From the NCBI GenBank assembly GCA_050249455.1, contig JBFWQM010000051.1, positions 1 to 26,568 on the forward strand: a stretch of DNA of 26,568 nucleotides, written 5' to 3'. The notes under the pieces were generated by a model that was not told the DNA's origin, did not search any database, and saw nothing but the letters and a program-made list of their open reading frames with translations. The translations under genes and the position numbers were made by a program. Below are positions 7,492 through 15,223 of this stretch, piece after piece (the first letter of the stretch is position 1; every line of letters starts with the position of its first letter). Source of the stretch: JBFWQM01 sp050249455 (GTDB lineage: Bacteria > Pseudomonadota > Alphaproteobacteria > MPNO01 > VGEU01).

Positions 7492-8253
7492 CTACGCGTG
7501 GGCCTTGAGGAAGCGCTCCACCGAGCTGACGTAGGCGATCGGCACCTCCTGCATCGGGTAGTGACCCGAGTTGCCGATCACCTCCAGCTCGGCGTTCGGG
7601 TACCACGCGAGGAAGGTCTGGCGCATGAAGTCGGCGTTGAGCGCGGCGTCGTGCTCGCCGACCATAACCTTGAAGGGCGTCGCGACCCCCTTCGCCTCGG
7701 CTGAGAAGTCGCCCTTGGCCCACGAGGTGAGGTAGGCACGGAAGGACTCCACCGTCGTGGTCTCCCGCGAGGCGCGCGCGATGCGTTCCACCCACACCGG
7801 CGTCAGCCGGCCGCCGACGCTGAAGTCGACGATGGCGGCGCGCAGCCTGTCGTCGTCCGCGGCGCCGGAGAACAGGCCCCAAGCCTTGTCGTCGAACGGC
7901 ACGCCGGACGCCGGGACCGGCGTGACCGCCACGACGCTCTTGACCCGGTCGCGCGCGTCGATCGCGACCCGCTGCACCACCTTCCCTCCCATCGAGTGGC
8001 CGACGACGTGGAACCGGCGCCAGCCCAGCGCGTCGGCGAGCCCGATCGCATCGGCGGCGATCTCCTCCACCGTGAACGTGCCCGTCCGGCCGCGCGACTT
8101 GCCGTAGCCGCGCTGGTCCATGAACGCATAGGTGAACGCCGCGCGGTCGAGGATCGGCACGGTCGGCTCGAACACCGTCCAGTCGCCGAACCAGCCGTGG
8201 CAGACGATGACGCCCTCAGGGCCGTTGCCGTGGATGGTGTGCTCGATCGTCAT
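7492..8253 (-). CDS. Alpha/beta hydrolase
   Basis: A 253-residue cytoplasmic hydrolase of the alpha/beta fold. The nucleophile elbow GHSMGG places Ser at residue 87; the acid is Asp202 (GEHDAALN) and the base His231 (GNSGHYPMQE). The HGW segment at residues 19-21 supplies the oxyanion hole, and 'FMDQRGYGKSRGR' is the typical loop after strand 4. ATG 8253 has GGGGAGG six bases upstream, a strong ribosome site. The gene is the last of the minus-strand catabolic series, 81 bases after the hydratase gene, so it may be co-transcribed. Candidates include esterase, carbon-carbon bond hydrolase of a ring-cleavage product, or haloperoxidase-like enzymes; the sequence does not decide between them. Confidence 0.92.
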   Translation of the reverse strand: MTIEHTIHGNGPEGVIVCHGWFGDWTVFEPTVPILDRAAFTYAFMDQRGYGKSRGRTGTFTVEEIAADAIGLADALGWRRFHVVGHSMGGKVVQRVAIDARDRVKSVVAVTPVPASGVPFDDKAWGLFSGAADDDRLRAAIVDFSVGGRLTPVWVERIARASRETTTVESFRAYLTSWAKGDFSAEAKGVATPFKVMVGEHDAALNADFMRQTFLAWYPNAELEVIGNSGHYPMQEVPIAYVSSVERFLKAHA

Positions 8254-8334
8254 CGCGACCTCCCCTGCCGAAACGTGCCGCTTCGCCGCGGCGTTGACCG
8301 CAGTGTCGGCCGCGCCTGCGGACGACGCAAGGGT

Positions 8335-9186
8335 TCAGCCGGACGCGAAACCCGCCGTCGCGCGCATGCCCAGCGCCCCGTCGGGGTCGGCGATCCACAG
8401 CTCGGCGCCGTCGCCCTCCGGCCGGGCCGCGACCGTGAACGGGCGCGGGCTGTAGACCGGGCGCACGGCGCGGAACTCGAACCGCGCCAGCGGCCGGCCG
8501 GCGTGGGCGCGGCACAGCTCCATCAGGAGGAGGCTCAGGAGCGTGCCCTGGACCACAAGGCCGGGATAGTGCTCCACCCCGCGCGTGTAGTCGGCGTCGT
8601 AGTGGATGCGGTGGGCGTTGAAGGTGATCGCCGAGTAGCGGAACAGCAGGATCGCCGTCGGCTCCACCACGCGCTTCCATGCCGCGCCCCCCGGCGCCGA
8701 CGTGGGCGTCGCCGGCGGCCCGCCGGGCTTCGCCTCCTCCAGCGCGAGCGTGTCATGCTCCTCCACGATGGCGGGGCCGTCGGGCCCGGAAATGGTGTGG
8801 CGCAAGGTGGCGCGCACCAGGGGGCCGCTGCGGGTCTCCTTGGCGTCGATGGCGACCAACTCCGACCGGCGCTCGATCGCCTGCCCGACCCGGAGCGGGG
8901 CGTTGAAGGCGATCCGCGCGCCGCCGAACATCCGCCGCGGCAGCGGCATCGGCGGCAGCAGCGCCGTCTCGGCCGGCAGGCCGTCGGGCGCCAGCCCGGC
9001 CGGGCGCATGTCCGGGGTGAAGTAGCTGCAGTGCCAGCCCGGCGGCAGCGGATCGCCCGCGTTCGGCGCCGGGTTCGCCACGTCGAGCGTGGCGGCGAGG
9101 CGGGCGACGGACGCGGCCGTCACCGTGTCGTGCACGACGCGGCTGGCGCCGACGTGACGCTGCAGGGCGGCGATGTCCAGGGTCAT
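8335..9186 (-). CDS. MaoC/HTD2-like acyl-CoA hydratase (mesaconyl-C4-CoA hydratase type)
   Basis: A 283-residue double hot-dog protein. The N-terminal FAS1-like dehydratase domain includes 'PPGWHCSYFTPDMR' and 'PLPRRMFGGARIAFNAPLRVGQAIERRSEL'. The C-terminal half carries 'LFRYSAITFNAHRIHYDADYTRGVEHYPGLVVQG', the Asn-x-His-x-x-His signature of the HTD2 and mesaconyl-C4-CoA (3-methylfumaryl-CoA) hydratase group. Such enzymes add or remove water across an enoyl-CoA double bond. ATG 9186 overlaps the stop of the amidohydrolase gene by four bases (ATGA), so the two are translated together. In this cluster it would follow the acyl-CoA ligase and dehydrogenase steps. The exact CoA substrate is not known; short branched or dicarboxylic enoyl-CoAs are typical for the group. 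Confidence 0.88.
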   Translation of the reverse strand: MTLDIAALQRHVGASRVVHDTVTAASVARLAATLDVANPAPNAGDPLPPGWHCSYFTPDMRPAGLAPDGLPAETALLPPMPLPRRMFGGARIAFNAPLRVGQAIERRSELVAIDAKETRSGPLVRATLRHTISGPDGPAIVEEHDTLALEEAKPGGPPATPTSAPGGAAWKRVVEPTAILLFRYSAITFNAHRIHYDADYTRGVEHYPGLVVQGTLLSLLLMELCRAHAGRPLARFEFRAVRPVYSPRPFTVAARPEGDGAELWIADPDGALGMRATAGFASG

Positions 9187-10418
9187 GCGGCGGCTCCCGG
9201 CAGGCCGTCGGGGAAGCGGGCGCTGACGTCGAGGTTGAACAGCCGCATCGCGCTTTCGCCCAGGATGTTGCGCTTCGCCCGCTCGGTCAGGAACGGCAGG
9301 TCCCAGATCGTGCTGGGCAGGTCCATGTCCCAGTGCGGGTAGTCCGAAGCGTAGAGCAGCTGCGTCTCGGCGTTGATCATCTTGAACATGTGCTCCAGCT
9401 CCTCCATCCGGCTCGGCATCTCCATCGGCTGGCTGGAATAGAACATATCGCGCATGTACTCCGACGGCAGCCGTTTCAGCGACGGGCATTCGGAGCTGCG
9501 CATGCGGTACTCGTTGTCCAGCCGGTGCATCAGGAACGGTACCCAGGCGAGCCCCGCCTCGATCCAGATCAGCTTGAGCCCGGGGAACCGCTCCGGCATC
9601 CCGTTCACCACCCAGTTGGTCAGGTGGACCATGTTGTAGAGCGGGAAGCCAAGCGCGTGGACGCCGATGAACCGGTTCATCGTCGACAACAGGCCGTCGT
9701 TCCAGTTGTAGGCCGCGTGGAAGGCGAGCGGCTTTCCCATCTCCTCGATCAGGCGATAGGTCTTCACGTAGGCGTTGTCGTGGATCGGGCGGTAGCGCGG
9801 CGAGGTGACCATGAAGCCGACGACGCCGGGCTTGTCGCCGAGCTCCTTGACCGTGCGATAGGCCGCCTCCGGGTCGTTGAACGGCAGGCACAGCATAGTC
9901 TTGATGCGCGGGTCGCCGGGCGTCACCCGGTCGGTCAGCCAGCGGTTGTAGGCGCGCGCCAGGCCCGCCTCCACCTCCGCCGACGGATGCAGGCCGAGCA
10001 GCAGCATCGGCGTCGGGAACAGGCAGATGTAGTCGATGCCGATGGCGTCCATCCAGCGCCGGGCGACCACCACGTCGCGGTGGTCGTCTGACGCCGGCGT
10101 GCCTTCGGTCTTCCTCAGCACGTAGCGGGTGACCCGCCCGCCCATGTCCTGGAAGCCGACCGGCGGCGGCAGGAACGAGGTGACGCCGGTCGGGAAGGCG
10201 GTGGCGCTCTGGCCGAGCTGGCGCAGCACGGGATCGTCGATGTACTCGACGATCTCGCGCAGGTGGTCGGTCTCGTAGTGGTGCGAATCGACGTCGACGA
10301 TCAGCACCTTGTCGAAGCCGCGGTCCTCGGCCTGCTGGCGCGCCTTGGCGAGGACCTTGGTGGTGTCCAGGGTGGCAACCGCCATGCCCTGGATGTCGCT
10401 GGTCGGCATGACGTGCAT
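9183..10418 (-). CDS. Amidohydrolase-2 family metal-dependent hydrolase/decarboxylase
   Basis: A 411-residue TIM-barrel protein of the ACMSD-like amidohydrolase family (PF04909), whose members hydrolyse or decarboxylate small, often aromatic, acids. The metal-site strand 1 motif appears as VDVDSHHYE, a variant of DxHxH. Later metal-site candidates are the His of 'PLAFHAAYNW', the His of 'MVHLTNWV', and the Asp of 'LLYASDYPHWDMD'. ATG 10418 is preceded by GAGGGGGG; a second ATG three codons later is also possible. The gene lies 26 bases after dctP and overlaps the hydratase gene by four bases, so it sits in the middle of the TRAP/catabolic operon. Its conserved strand-1 residues suggest an active enzyme. 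Whether it decarboxylates, hydrolyses or hydrates the imported acid cannot be told. Confidence 0.88.
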   Translation of the reverse strand: MHVMPTSDIQGMAVATLDTTKVLAKARQQAEDRGFDKVLIVDVDSHHYETDHLREIVEYIDDPVLRQLGQSATAFPTGVTSFLPPPVGFQDMGGRVTRYVLRKTEGTPASDDHRDVVVARRWMDAIGIDYICLFPTPMLLLGLHPSAEVEAGLARAYNRWLTDRVTPGDPRIKTMLCLPFNDPEAAYRTVKELGDKPGVVGFMVTSPRYRPIHDNAYVKTYRLIEEMGKPLAFHAAYNWNDGLLSTMNRFIGVHALGFPLYNMVHLTNWVVNGMPERFPGLKLIWIEAGLAWVPFLMHRLDNEYRMRSSECPSLKRLPSEYMRDMFYSSQPMEMPSRMEELEHMFKMINAETQLLYASDYPHWDMDLPSTIWDLPFLTERAKRNILGESAMRLFNLDVSARFPDGLPGAAA

Positions 10419-10444
10419 GGCGGTCGTCCCCCCTCTGTCTGCGG

Positions 10445-11566
10445 CTAGAGCTTCGCCGGGTCGATCTTGCTGTAGATGCGTTCCCACAGCAGCTTGGCGT
10501 AGGCGTCGGTGCTGTTGTCGGTCTTGGCCATCAGCGCCTCCCAGGCGTCGAGGTTGCGCATGTAGATGTCGACGATCTGCTGGCCGTTCTTGACGCCGCG
10601 CTTTTCCGCCAGGTCGACGACGACCTTCATCTCCTTGTCGATGTGCTCCTTGAGCAGCCTGGCGAGCGCCGGGCCGCCGTCGCCGACGGCGATGCCGCGC
10701 TTGGCCGCGGTCTCGCGCGCCTTGTCGTCCACCTCCGAGTAGCCTTCGACCGAGATGCGGGCCACCGCCTCCGGCATCAGCTTCAGCATGGTCCGCCGGT
10801 CGGCGTCGGACAGCACCTTCCAGGTGTCGCGATTGATGACGAAGGCGCCGCCCTTGAAGATCCCCATCGGCACGTCGAGCGCCGCCTTGACGATGTCGTA
10901 GAGCTTGTAGGTGTCCATCCACGACATGGGGCCGGCATAGCAGTCCACCAGCCCGCGGCGCATCGCCTCCGGCACCTCGTCGGAAGACATGTTGGTCGGC
11001 ACCGCGCCGATCGCCTCGACCCAGCGGCCGGTGGCGCCGGTGGTGCGGACCTTGAGCCCCTTCATGTCCTCCAGCCCCTTCACCGGCTTGGCGCAGACCA
11101 GCCGGTAGATCCCGGGCGAGTAGCCCCCGATCGGCACGACGTTATTGCGGGTGAAGTCGGCGAGGCATTCGGGGCAGTCGAAGAACAACGTCTGCAGCAC
11201 CGCCGCGTTGGCGGCGTGCGGATTGCTGCCCAGCATGTGCAGGTCGGTCATCACATAGGCGTGTTTCAGGTCGGACTGGGTGTAGCTGAACACCGCCAGG
11301 CCGCCGTCGGCGATGCCCTTGCCGACGCTGGACAAGGTCGCCTTGCCGCTGAACAGCTGGCCGCCGGCGAGCAGGCTCCACGCCATCCTGCCGCCGGTCT
11401 CCTTCTTCAGCTTGTCGAAATAGGGCTCCATGCCCAGCACGTTGGCCTCGTGCTTGGGCGGCAGGAACATGCCGAAGACGTACTCCTTCGCCGCTGCGGC
11501 GCCGGCGGCGCCGAGCGCGACCGCACCGGCCAGCGACGCGACGGCGATCTTGCGTGAAATGCCCAT
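10445..11566 (-). CDS. TRAP transporter substrate-binding protein (DctP family)
   Basis: A 373-residue periplasmic solute receptor for a tripartite ATP-independent transporter. The signal peptide is MGISRKIAVASLAGAVALGA..AAA, with processing near residue 25. The body has 'GRMAWSLLAGGQLFSGKATLSSVGKGIADGG' and 'GLEDMKGLKVRTTGATGRWVEAIGAVPTNMSSDEVPEAMRRGLVDC', where the Arg of KVRTTG is the position that binds the carboxylate of the ligand in this family. ATG 11566 has AGGGGAGA upstream. It lies 27 bases after dctM and 26 before the amidohydrolase, which suggests that the imported compound is the amidohydrolase or CoA-ligase substrate. The ligand is therefore most likely an organic acid; its identity is unknown. 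Confidence 0.95.
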   Translation of the reverse strand: MGISRKIAVASLAGAVALGAAGAAAAKEYVFGMFLPPKHEANVLGMEPYFDKLKKETGGRMAWSLLAGGQLFSGKATLSSVGKGIADGGLAVFSYTQSDLKHAYVMTDLHMLGSNPHAANAAVLQTLFFDCPECLADFTRNNVVPIGGYSPGIYRLVCAKPVKGLEDMKGLKVRTTGATGRWVEAIGAVPTNMSSDEVPEAMRRGLVDCYAGPMSWMDTYKLYDIVKAALDVPMGIFKGGAFVINRDTWKVLSDADRRTMLKLMPEAVARISVEGYSEVDDKARETAAKRGIAVGDGGPALARLLKEHIDKEMKVVVDLAEKRGVKNGQQIVDIYMRNLDAWEALMAKTDNSTDAYAKLLWERIYSKIDPAKL

Positions 11567-11593
11567 GACGTTGTCTCCCCTGTTGAGTCGTCT

Positions 11594-12901
11594 TCAGCGC
11601 ATCAGTTCAGGCAGGAACAGCGCGATCTGCGGAAAGGCGATCAGAAGGGTCAGCACGATCGCCTCGCACACCAGGAACCAGGCGACGCCGCGGAACGCGA
11701 CGTCGAGCGGCACGGCCGGACCGGCGACACTCTTGACCACGTAGACGTTGAGCCCGACCGGCGGGGTCAGGAGCCCGATCTCGATGTACTTGATGACCAG
11801 GATCCCGAACCAGATCATGTCGAGGTCCATGCGCTCGAACAGCGGCATCAGGATCGGCAGGGTCAGCAGCATCAGCCCGAGCGGGTCGAGGAACATGCCG
11901 AGCACGAAGTAGATCAGCGACGCGCCGAGCACGAGGGTCAGCGGGTCCACTGCCCACGCCCCGATCTCGCGCGCCAGGAACATCGAGATGCCGGTCAGCG
12001 CCACCAGCCGCGTGAACAGCACGGCGCCGAGCGCGACGAACAGGATGCGCGAGGTGCCGACCACCGCCTCCACCACGCTTTCGCGGATGACGGCGCGGTT
12101 CAGCCGGCCCTGCACGCCGGCGATGGCGAACGAAAGGAAGGCGCCGACCGCGCCGGCTTCCGTCGCGGTGAACACGCCGCCGTAGAGGCCGCCCAGGATG
12201 CCGACGATCAGCGCGAAGAGCGGCCACACGCCGCGCAGCGAGACGAGCTTCTGGCGCAGCGTGTAGTGCGCGTCGATCGGCGGCGCGAGCTCGGTGCGCA
12301 GCCGGCAGCGCACCAGAATCATCAGCGCGTAGATGCCGGCGGTCAGCAGCCCGGGCAGCACGCCGGCCATGAACATCTCGCTGATCGAGACCTCGGCGAA
12401 GACGCCGTAGATCACCATCAGGATCGACGGCGGGATCATCGAGCCCAGGGTGCCGGCCGAGGCGACGACGCCGGTGGCGAGGCCGGGCTGGTAGCCGGCC
12501 TTGAGCATCTCCGGGATGGTGATGCGCCCCATCGCCGCCGCGGTCGCGACGCTGGAGCCGGACGCGGCCGAGAACGCGGCGCAGGCGAAGTTCGACGCCA
12601 CCGCGAGCCCGCCCGGCAGCCGGCCGAACCACGCCCGCGCCGCCGCAAACAGCGATTCGCTGACGCCCGAATAGTGCGCCACCGCGCCCATCAGCAGGAA
12701 CATCGGCACCGCCGACAGCGACCAGTGCGCCGAGAAGTCGAACAGAGCCGTGCGCACCATGCCGAAGCCGACGCTCCAGCCGCGGATCGCGGCGATGCCG
12801 GCGATCGAGACGAGGCCGAGCGACAGCCCGATCGGCACCCTGAGCCCGATCAGCGCCAGCATCGCGGCGACCGAGGCCCAGCCGATTTCCAGGTTGGTCA
12901 C
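11594..12901 (-). CDS. TRAP transporter large permease (DctM family)
   Basis: A 435-residue inner-membrane protein with about twelve hydrophobic segments, the transport channel of the TRAP system, driven by a sodium or proton gradient. Family motifs include 'ACAAFSAASGSSVATAAAMGRITIPEM', 'GVVASAGTLGSMIPPSILMVIYG', 'ATEAGAVGAFLSF' and 'DMIWFGILVIKYIEIGLLTPPVGLNVYVVKS'. The start is GTG 12901 (VTNLEIGWASV), overlapping the DctQ stop by four bases (GTGA), which implies coupled translation. The frame remains open upstream to 13339, but that part is a shadow of dctQ. DctP follows 27 bases downstream. Confidence 0.95.
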   Translation of the reverse strand: MTNLEIGWASVAAMLALIGLRVPIGLSLGLVSIAGIAAIRGWSVGFGMVRTALFDFSAHWSLSAVPMFLLMGAVAHYSGVSESLFAAARAWFGRLPGGLAVASNFACAAFSAASGSSVATAAAMGRITIPEMLKAGYQPGLATGVVASAGTLGSMIPPSILMVIYGVFAEVSISEMFMAGVLPGLLTAGIYALMILVRCRLRTELAPPIDAHYTLRQKLVSLRGVWPLFALIVGILGGLYGGVFTATEAGAVGAFLSFAIAGVQGRLNRAVIRESVVEAVVGTSRILFVALGAVLFTRLVALTGISMFLAREIGAWAVDPLTLVLGASLIYFVLGMFLDPLGLMLLTLPILMPLFERMDLDMIWFGILVIKYIEIGLLTPPVGLNVYVVKSVAGPAVPLDVAFRGVAWFLVCEAIVLTLLIAFPQIALFLPELMR

Positions 12902-13398
12902 GGCGCGCGATCCCGGCGGACCAGCCCGAGCGCGACTCCGATCATGTAGGCCGCCATCACGCCGGTGCCGATCGGCAGGATCCAGCGGCTCGGCCACACC
13001 TGGATCAGCGACGCCGCGGTCTCCCACCGCTCGCCGCTGGCGGTGCGCGCGGCCGCCTCCAGGCCGGTCAGCACCGCGACGCCGGCCATCGCGATGCCGC
13101 CGACGAGGCCGATCGCCGCCTCCAGCCGGCGCAGGTTGCGCGGCGACAGCTTCTGGGTGAACAGCTCGACGTAGATGTGCTCGTTCTCGCGCGCGACATA
13201 GCCGAGCGGCAGGAAAAGGACGCCGACCATGTAGTAGGCGGACACGATCTCGATCGTGCCCGGCAGCGGCAGGTTCAGCAGGTACTTCGCCGCGACGTCG
13301 AGGACGACGTGCAGCATCATCAGCACGATGACGACGCACCCCGCCTCCACGAACAGGTCCGCCACGGAAAAGCCGCGCCGTCGGGCGGCGTCGTTCAC
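12898..13398 (-). CDS. TRAP transporter small permease (DctQ family)
   Basis: A 166-residue membrane protein with four hydrophobic segments (CVVIVLMMLHVVLDVAAKYLL, IVSAYYMVGVLFLPLGYVA, LEAAIGLVGGIAMAGVAVLTGL, WILPIGTGVMAAYMIGVALGLV). 'EIVSAYYMVGVLFLPLGY' and 'ENEHIYVELFTQKLSP' are typical of DctQ. The start is GTG 13398 with GGGGAGG about ten bases upstream. It is the first transporter gene, 70 bases after the MarR gene and overlapping dctM by four bases. The small subunit scaffolds the large permease. Confidence 0.93.
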   Translation of the reverse strand: MNDAARRRGFSVADLFVEAGCVVIVLMMLHVVLDVAAKYLLNLPLPGTIEIVSAYYMVGVLFLPLGYVARENEHIYVELFTQKLSPRNLRRLEAAIGLVGGIAMAGVAVLTGLEAAARTASGERWETAASLIQVWPSRWILPIGTGVMAAYMIGVALGLVRRDRAP

Positions 13399-13432
13399 GC
13401 GCGTGGTCCTCCCCGCCGGCTTGTCGTTGGTG

Positions 13433-13460
13433 CGCCCGCGGCCGCCGGCCGTCGCGGGCG
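13433..13460. terminator. Perfect 8-bp stem-loop between the MarR gene and dctQ
   Basis: CGCCCGCG (13433-13440) and CGCGGGCG (13453-13460) form a perfect stem around a GC-rich 12-base loop. It sits just after the MarR stop (13469) in the direction of transcription. It could end most MarR transcripts or lower readthrough into the TRAP genes. No T-run follows. Confidence 0.4.
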
Positions 13461-13468
13461 AATTGCCG

Positions 13469-13942
13469 TCAGGCCGACGTGCGCCGCCGCGGTTCGGCGG
13501 CCGCCGGCCCGGCCAGGTTCCGCTTCGCCTTGCGCAGCAGGCGGATCAGTTCGGCCGCCTCGGCGCGGGTGAAGCCCGCCAGCGCCGCATCGTCGATCTG
13601 GCCCGCCATCCGGTGCACCGCCTTCAGGGTCGGCTGGATGCGGTCGGTGAGGTACAGGCGGTTGGTGCGGCGGTCCTGCGGGTCGGCGCGGCGTTCCAGC
13701 CAGCCGCTCGCTTCCAGCCGGTCGACCAGGCGCGCCAGCGACGGCGGCCGCACTTCCAGGATCTCGCTCAGCTCCGACTGCGTCATGCCTTCGCGCCGGG
13801 TCAGGTGCAGCAGCACCTTCCACTGCGCGCGCGTCATCCCGATGTGGCCGACGCGATCGTCGAACGTACGGTTCATCAGCCGCACGACATCGTTGGCGAG
13901 GGAGCCGAGGCTGGGCTGCGTCTGCTTGCGGTCGGTCGGCAT
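13469..13942 (-). CDS. MarR family transcriptional regulator
   Basis: A 157-residue winged-helix dimeric regulator, usually a repressor relieved by an aromatic or other small acid. The fold is visible in order: N-terminal dimer helix (SLGSLANDVVRLMNRTFDDRV), 'MTRAQWKVLLHLTRREGMTQSELSEILEV' helix-turn-helix, recognition helix 'RPPSLARLVDRLEASGWLERRADPQDRRTNRLYLTD' with the wing, and a C-terminal dimer helix. ATG 13942 is the chosen start. It is transcribed in the same direction as the TRAP genes and diverges from the acyl-CoA dehydrogenase gene. A palindromic operator candidate and a promoter lie just upstream, so it probably represses itself and both sides of the cluster. The inducer is unknown but is likely the imported acid or its CoA ester. 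Confidence 0.93.
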   Translation of the reverse strand: MPTDRKQTQPSLGSLANDVVRLMNRTFDDRVGHIGMTRAQWKVLLHLTRREGMTQSELSEILEVRPPSLARLVDRLEASGWLERRADPQDRRTNRLYLTDRIQPTLKAVHRMAGQIDDAALAGFTRAEAAELIRLLRKAKRNLAGPAAAEPRRRTSA

Positions 13943-13952
13943 CGGCCGTGTG

Positions 13953-13976
13953 AATTGTTTACTCTGGCTAACAATT
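13953..13976. promoter_or_regulatory. Palindromic MarR operator candidate
   Basis: AATTGTT (13953-13959) and AACAATT (13970-13976) are a perfect 7-bp inverted repeat with a 10-base centre, 24 bp in all, standing out as AT-rich in GC-rich DNA. It lies 10 bases upstream of the MarR start and immediately downstream of that gene's predicted -10 box, where a bound dimer would block transcription. The size suits a MarR dimer. Confidence 0.7.
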
Positions 13977-14006
13977 AGGCTAGCGTAACATTGCCCGGAC
14001 AGTCAA
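13977..14006 (-). promoter_or_regulatory. Candidate promoter for the MarR gene
   Basis: On the minus strand TTGACT (14006-14001) and TAGCCT (13982-13977) are separated by 18 bases. The -35 box is good and the -10 box is weak. Transcription would begin near 13970, within the palindrome at 13953-13976, which fits autorepression. No convincing opposite promoter for the dehydrogenase could be assigned. Confidence 0.45.
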
Positions 14007-14031
14007 TCGCGACACGAAGCGCGACGAGCGA

Positions 14032-15198
14032 ATGCGGATGGGAGGCATGACCGAGGCCGCCGGGGACCGCGCGCCGCGGTTCCGCATCGACAGCGACGAC
14101 GAACGCGCGTTCCGCGAGGAGGTGCGCGAGTGGGTCGCCCACAACCTGCCGGACGACCTGCGCGACCGCGTGCAGCGGCCGCCGCCGGCGCGGCTGCGCG
14201 CCTGGCACCGCGCGCTGTTCGAGCGCGGCTGGGTGGCGCCGCACTGGCCGCGCGCGGCCGGCGGCATGGGCGCCAGCGTGCGCGCGCAGCTCATCCTGGT
14301 CGAGGAGATGGTGCGCGCCGGCGCGCCGATGATCGTCACCCCCGGGCTCGGCTTCGTCGGCCCGCTCCTGATCCACTACGGCAGCGCGGCGCAAAAAGCC
14401 CGCCACCTGCCGCCGATCCTGCGCGCCGAGGTCGAATGGGCGCAAGGCTACTCGGAGCCGGGCGCCGGCTCCGATCTCGCCAGCCTGGCCACGGCCGCGG
14501 TGCGCGACGGCGACCGCTACGTCGTCAACGGGCGCAAGATCTGGCAGACCTGGGGCCACCACGCCGACTGGATGTTCACCCTGGTGCGCACCGACCGCAG
14601 CGTGCCGAAGCACCACGGCATCAGCTGCCTGCTGATCGACATGAAGACACGCGGCGTCACGGTGCGCCCGATCGTGACCATCGTCGGCGAGGACGAGCTG
14701 AGCGAGGTGCTGCTGGAGGACGTCGTCGTGCCGGCGGAGAACATGGTCGGTGCGCCGGGCGACGGCTGGCGGCTGGCCAACGCGCTGCTCGCCCACGAGC
14801 GGCTGGCCGGCAGCAACCCGATGTTCTGCATGACGGCGCTGGCCCGCGCGAAGCGGCTCGCCGCCGCCACGGGCACCGACGCAACCGCGTCCTTCCGCGC
14901 CCGCGCGGCGGAACTCGACATCGCGGTGACGTCGCTTTCGGCTTTGTTCGAGCATGCCGTGCGGCTGACCGAGTCCGGCCGCACGCTGGGGCCGGAGACC
15001 TCGCTGCTCAAGCTGGTCGCGACCGAGACGCTGCAGGCGATCAGCGACCTCGCCGTCGAGGCGACCGGCGGCGACGGCGCCGATGCGGACGCCGACGCGT
15101 CTGCGCATTTCCTGCAGTCGCGGCGGGCCACCATCTTCGGCGGCTCGCGCGAGATCCATCGCAACATCGTCGCGCGCCGGCTGCTCGGCCTGCCGTGA
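14032..15198 (+). CDS. Acyl-CoA dehydrogenase family protein
   Basis: A 388-residue FAD enzyme expected to introduce a C2-C3 double bond into an acyl-CoA. The FAD/substrate motif 'WAQGYSEPGAGSDLASL' and the following 'YVVNGRKIWQTWGHHADWMFTLVRTD' are clear, as is 'VLLEDVVVPAENMVGAPGDGWRLAN'. The C-terminal end 'RATIFGGSREIHRNIVARRLLGLP' is typical. The usual catalytic glutamate region of medium-chain enzymes is replaced by an Asp/Ala run (GADADADASAHFL), so the base is either one of these Asp or elsewhere. ATG 14032 was chosen; ATG 14047 is possible but its GGAGG is only one base away. It is divergent from the MarR gene and followed 25 bases later by the acyl-CoA ligase, so the two form an operon. 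Confidence 0.9.
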   Translation: MRMGGMTEAAGDRAPRFRIDSDDERAFREEVREWVAHNLPDDLRDRVQRPPPARLRAWHRALFERGWVAPHWPRAAGGMGASVRAQLILVEEMVRAGAPMIVTPGLGFVGPLLIHYGSAAQKARHLPPILRAEVEWAQGYSEPGAGSDLASLATAAVRDGDRYVVNGRKIWQTWGHHADWMFTLVRTDRSVPKHHGISCLLIDMKTRGVTVRPIVTIVGEDELSEVLLEDVVVPAENMVGAPGDGWRLANALLAHERLAGSNPMFCMTALARAKRLAAATGTDATASFRARAAELDIAVTSLSALFEHAVRLTESGRTLGPETSLLKLVATETLQAISDLAVEATGGDGADADADASAHFLQSRRATIFGGSREIHRNIVARRLLGLP

Positions 15199-15223
15199 GC
15201 GCGCCACAAGACAGGCGGACCCG

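Noticed and set aside
12902..13339. N-terminal extension of DctM to 13339
   Set aside because: The extra part is an out-of-frame reading of dctQ; the GTGA overlap at 12898-12901 gives a normal family length.
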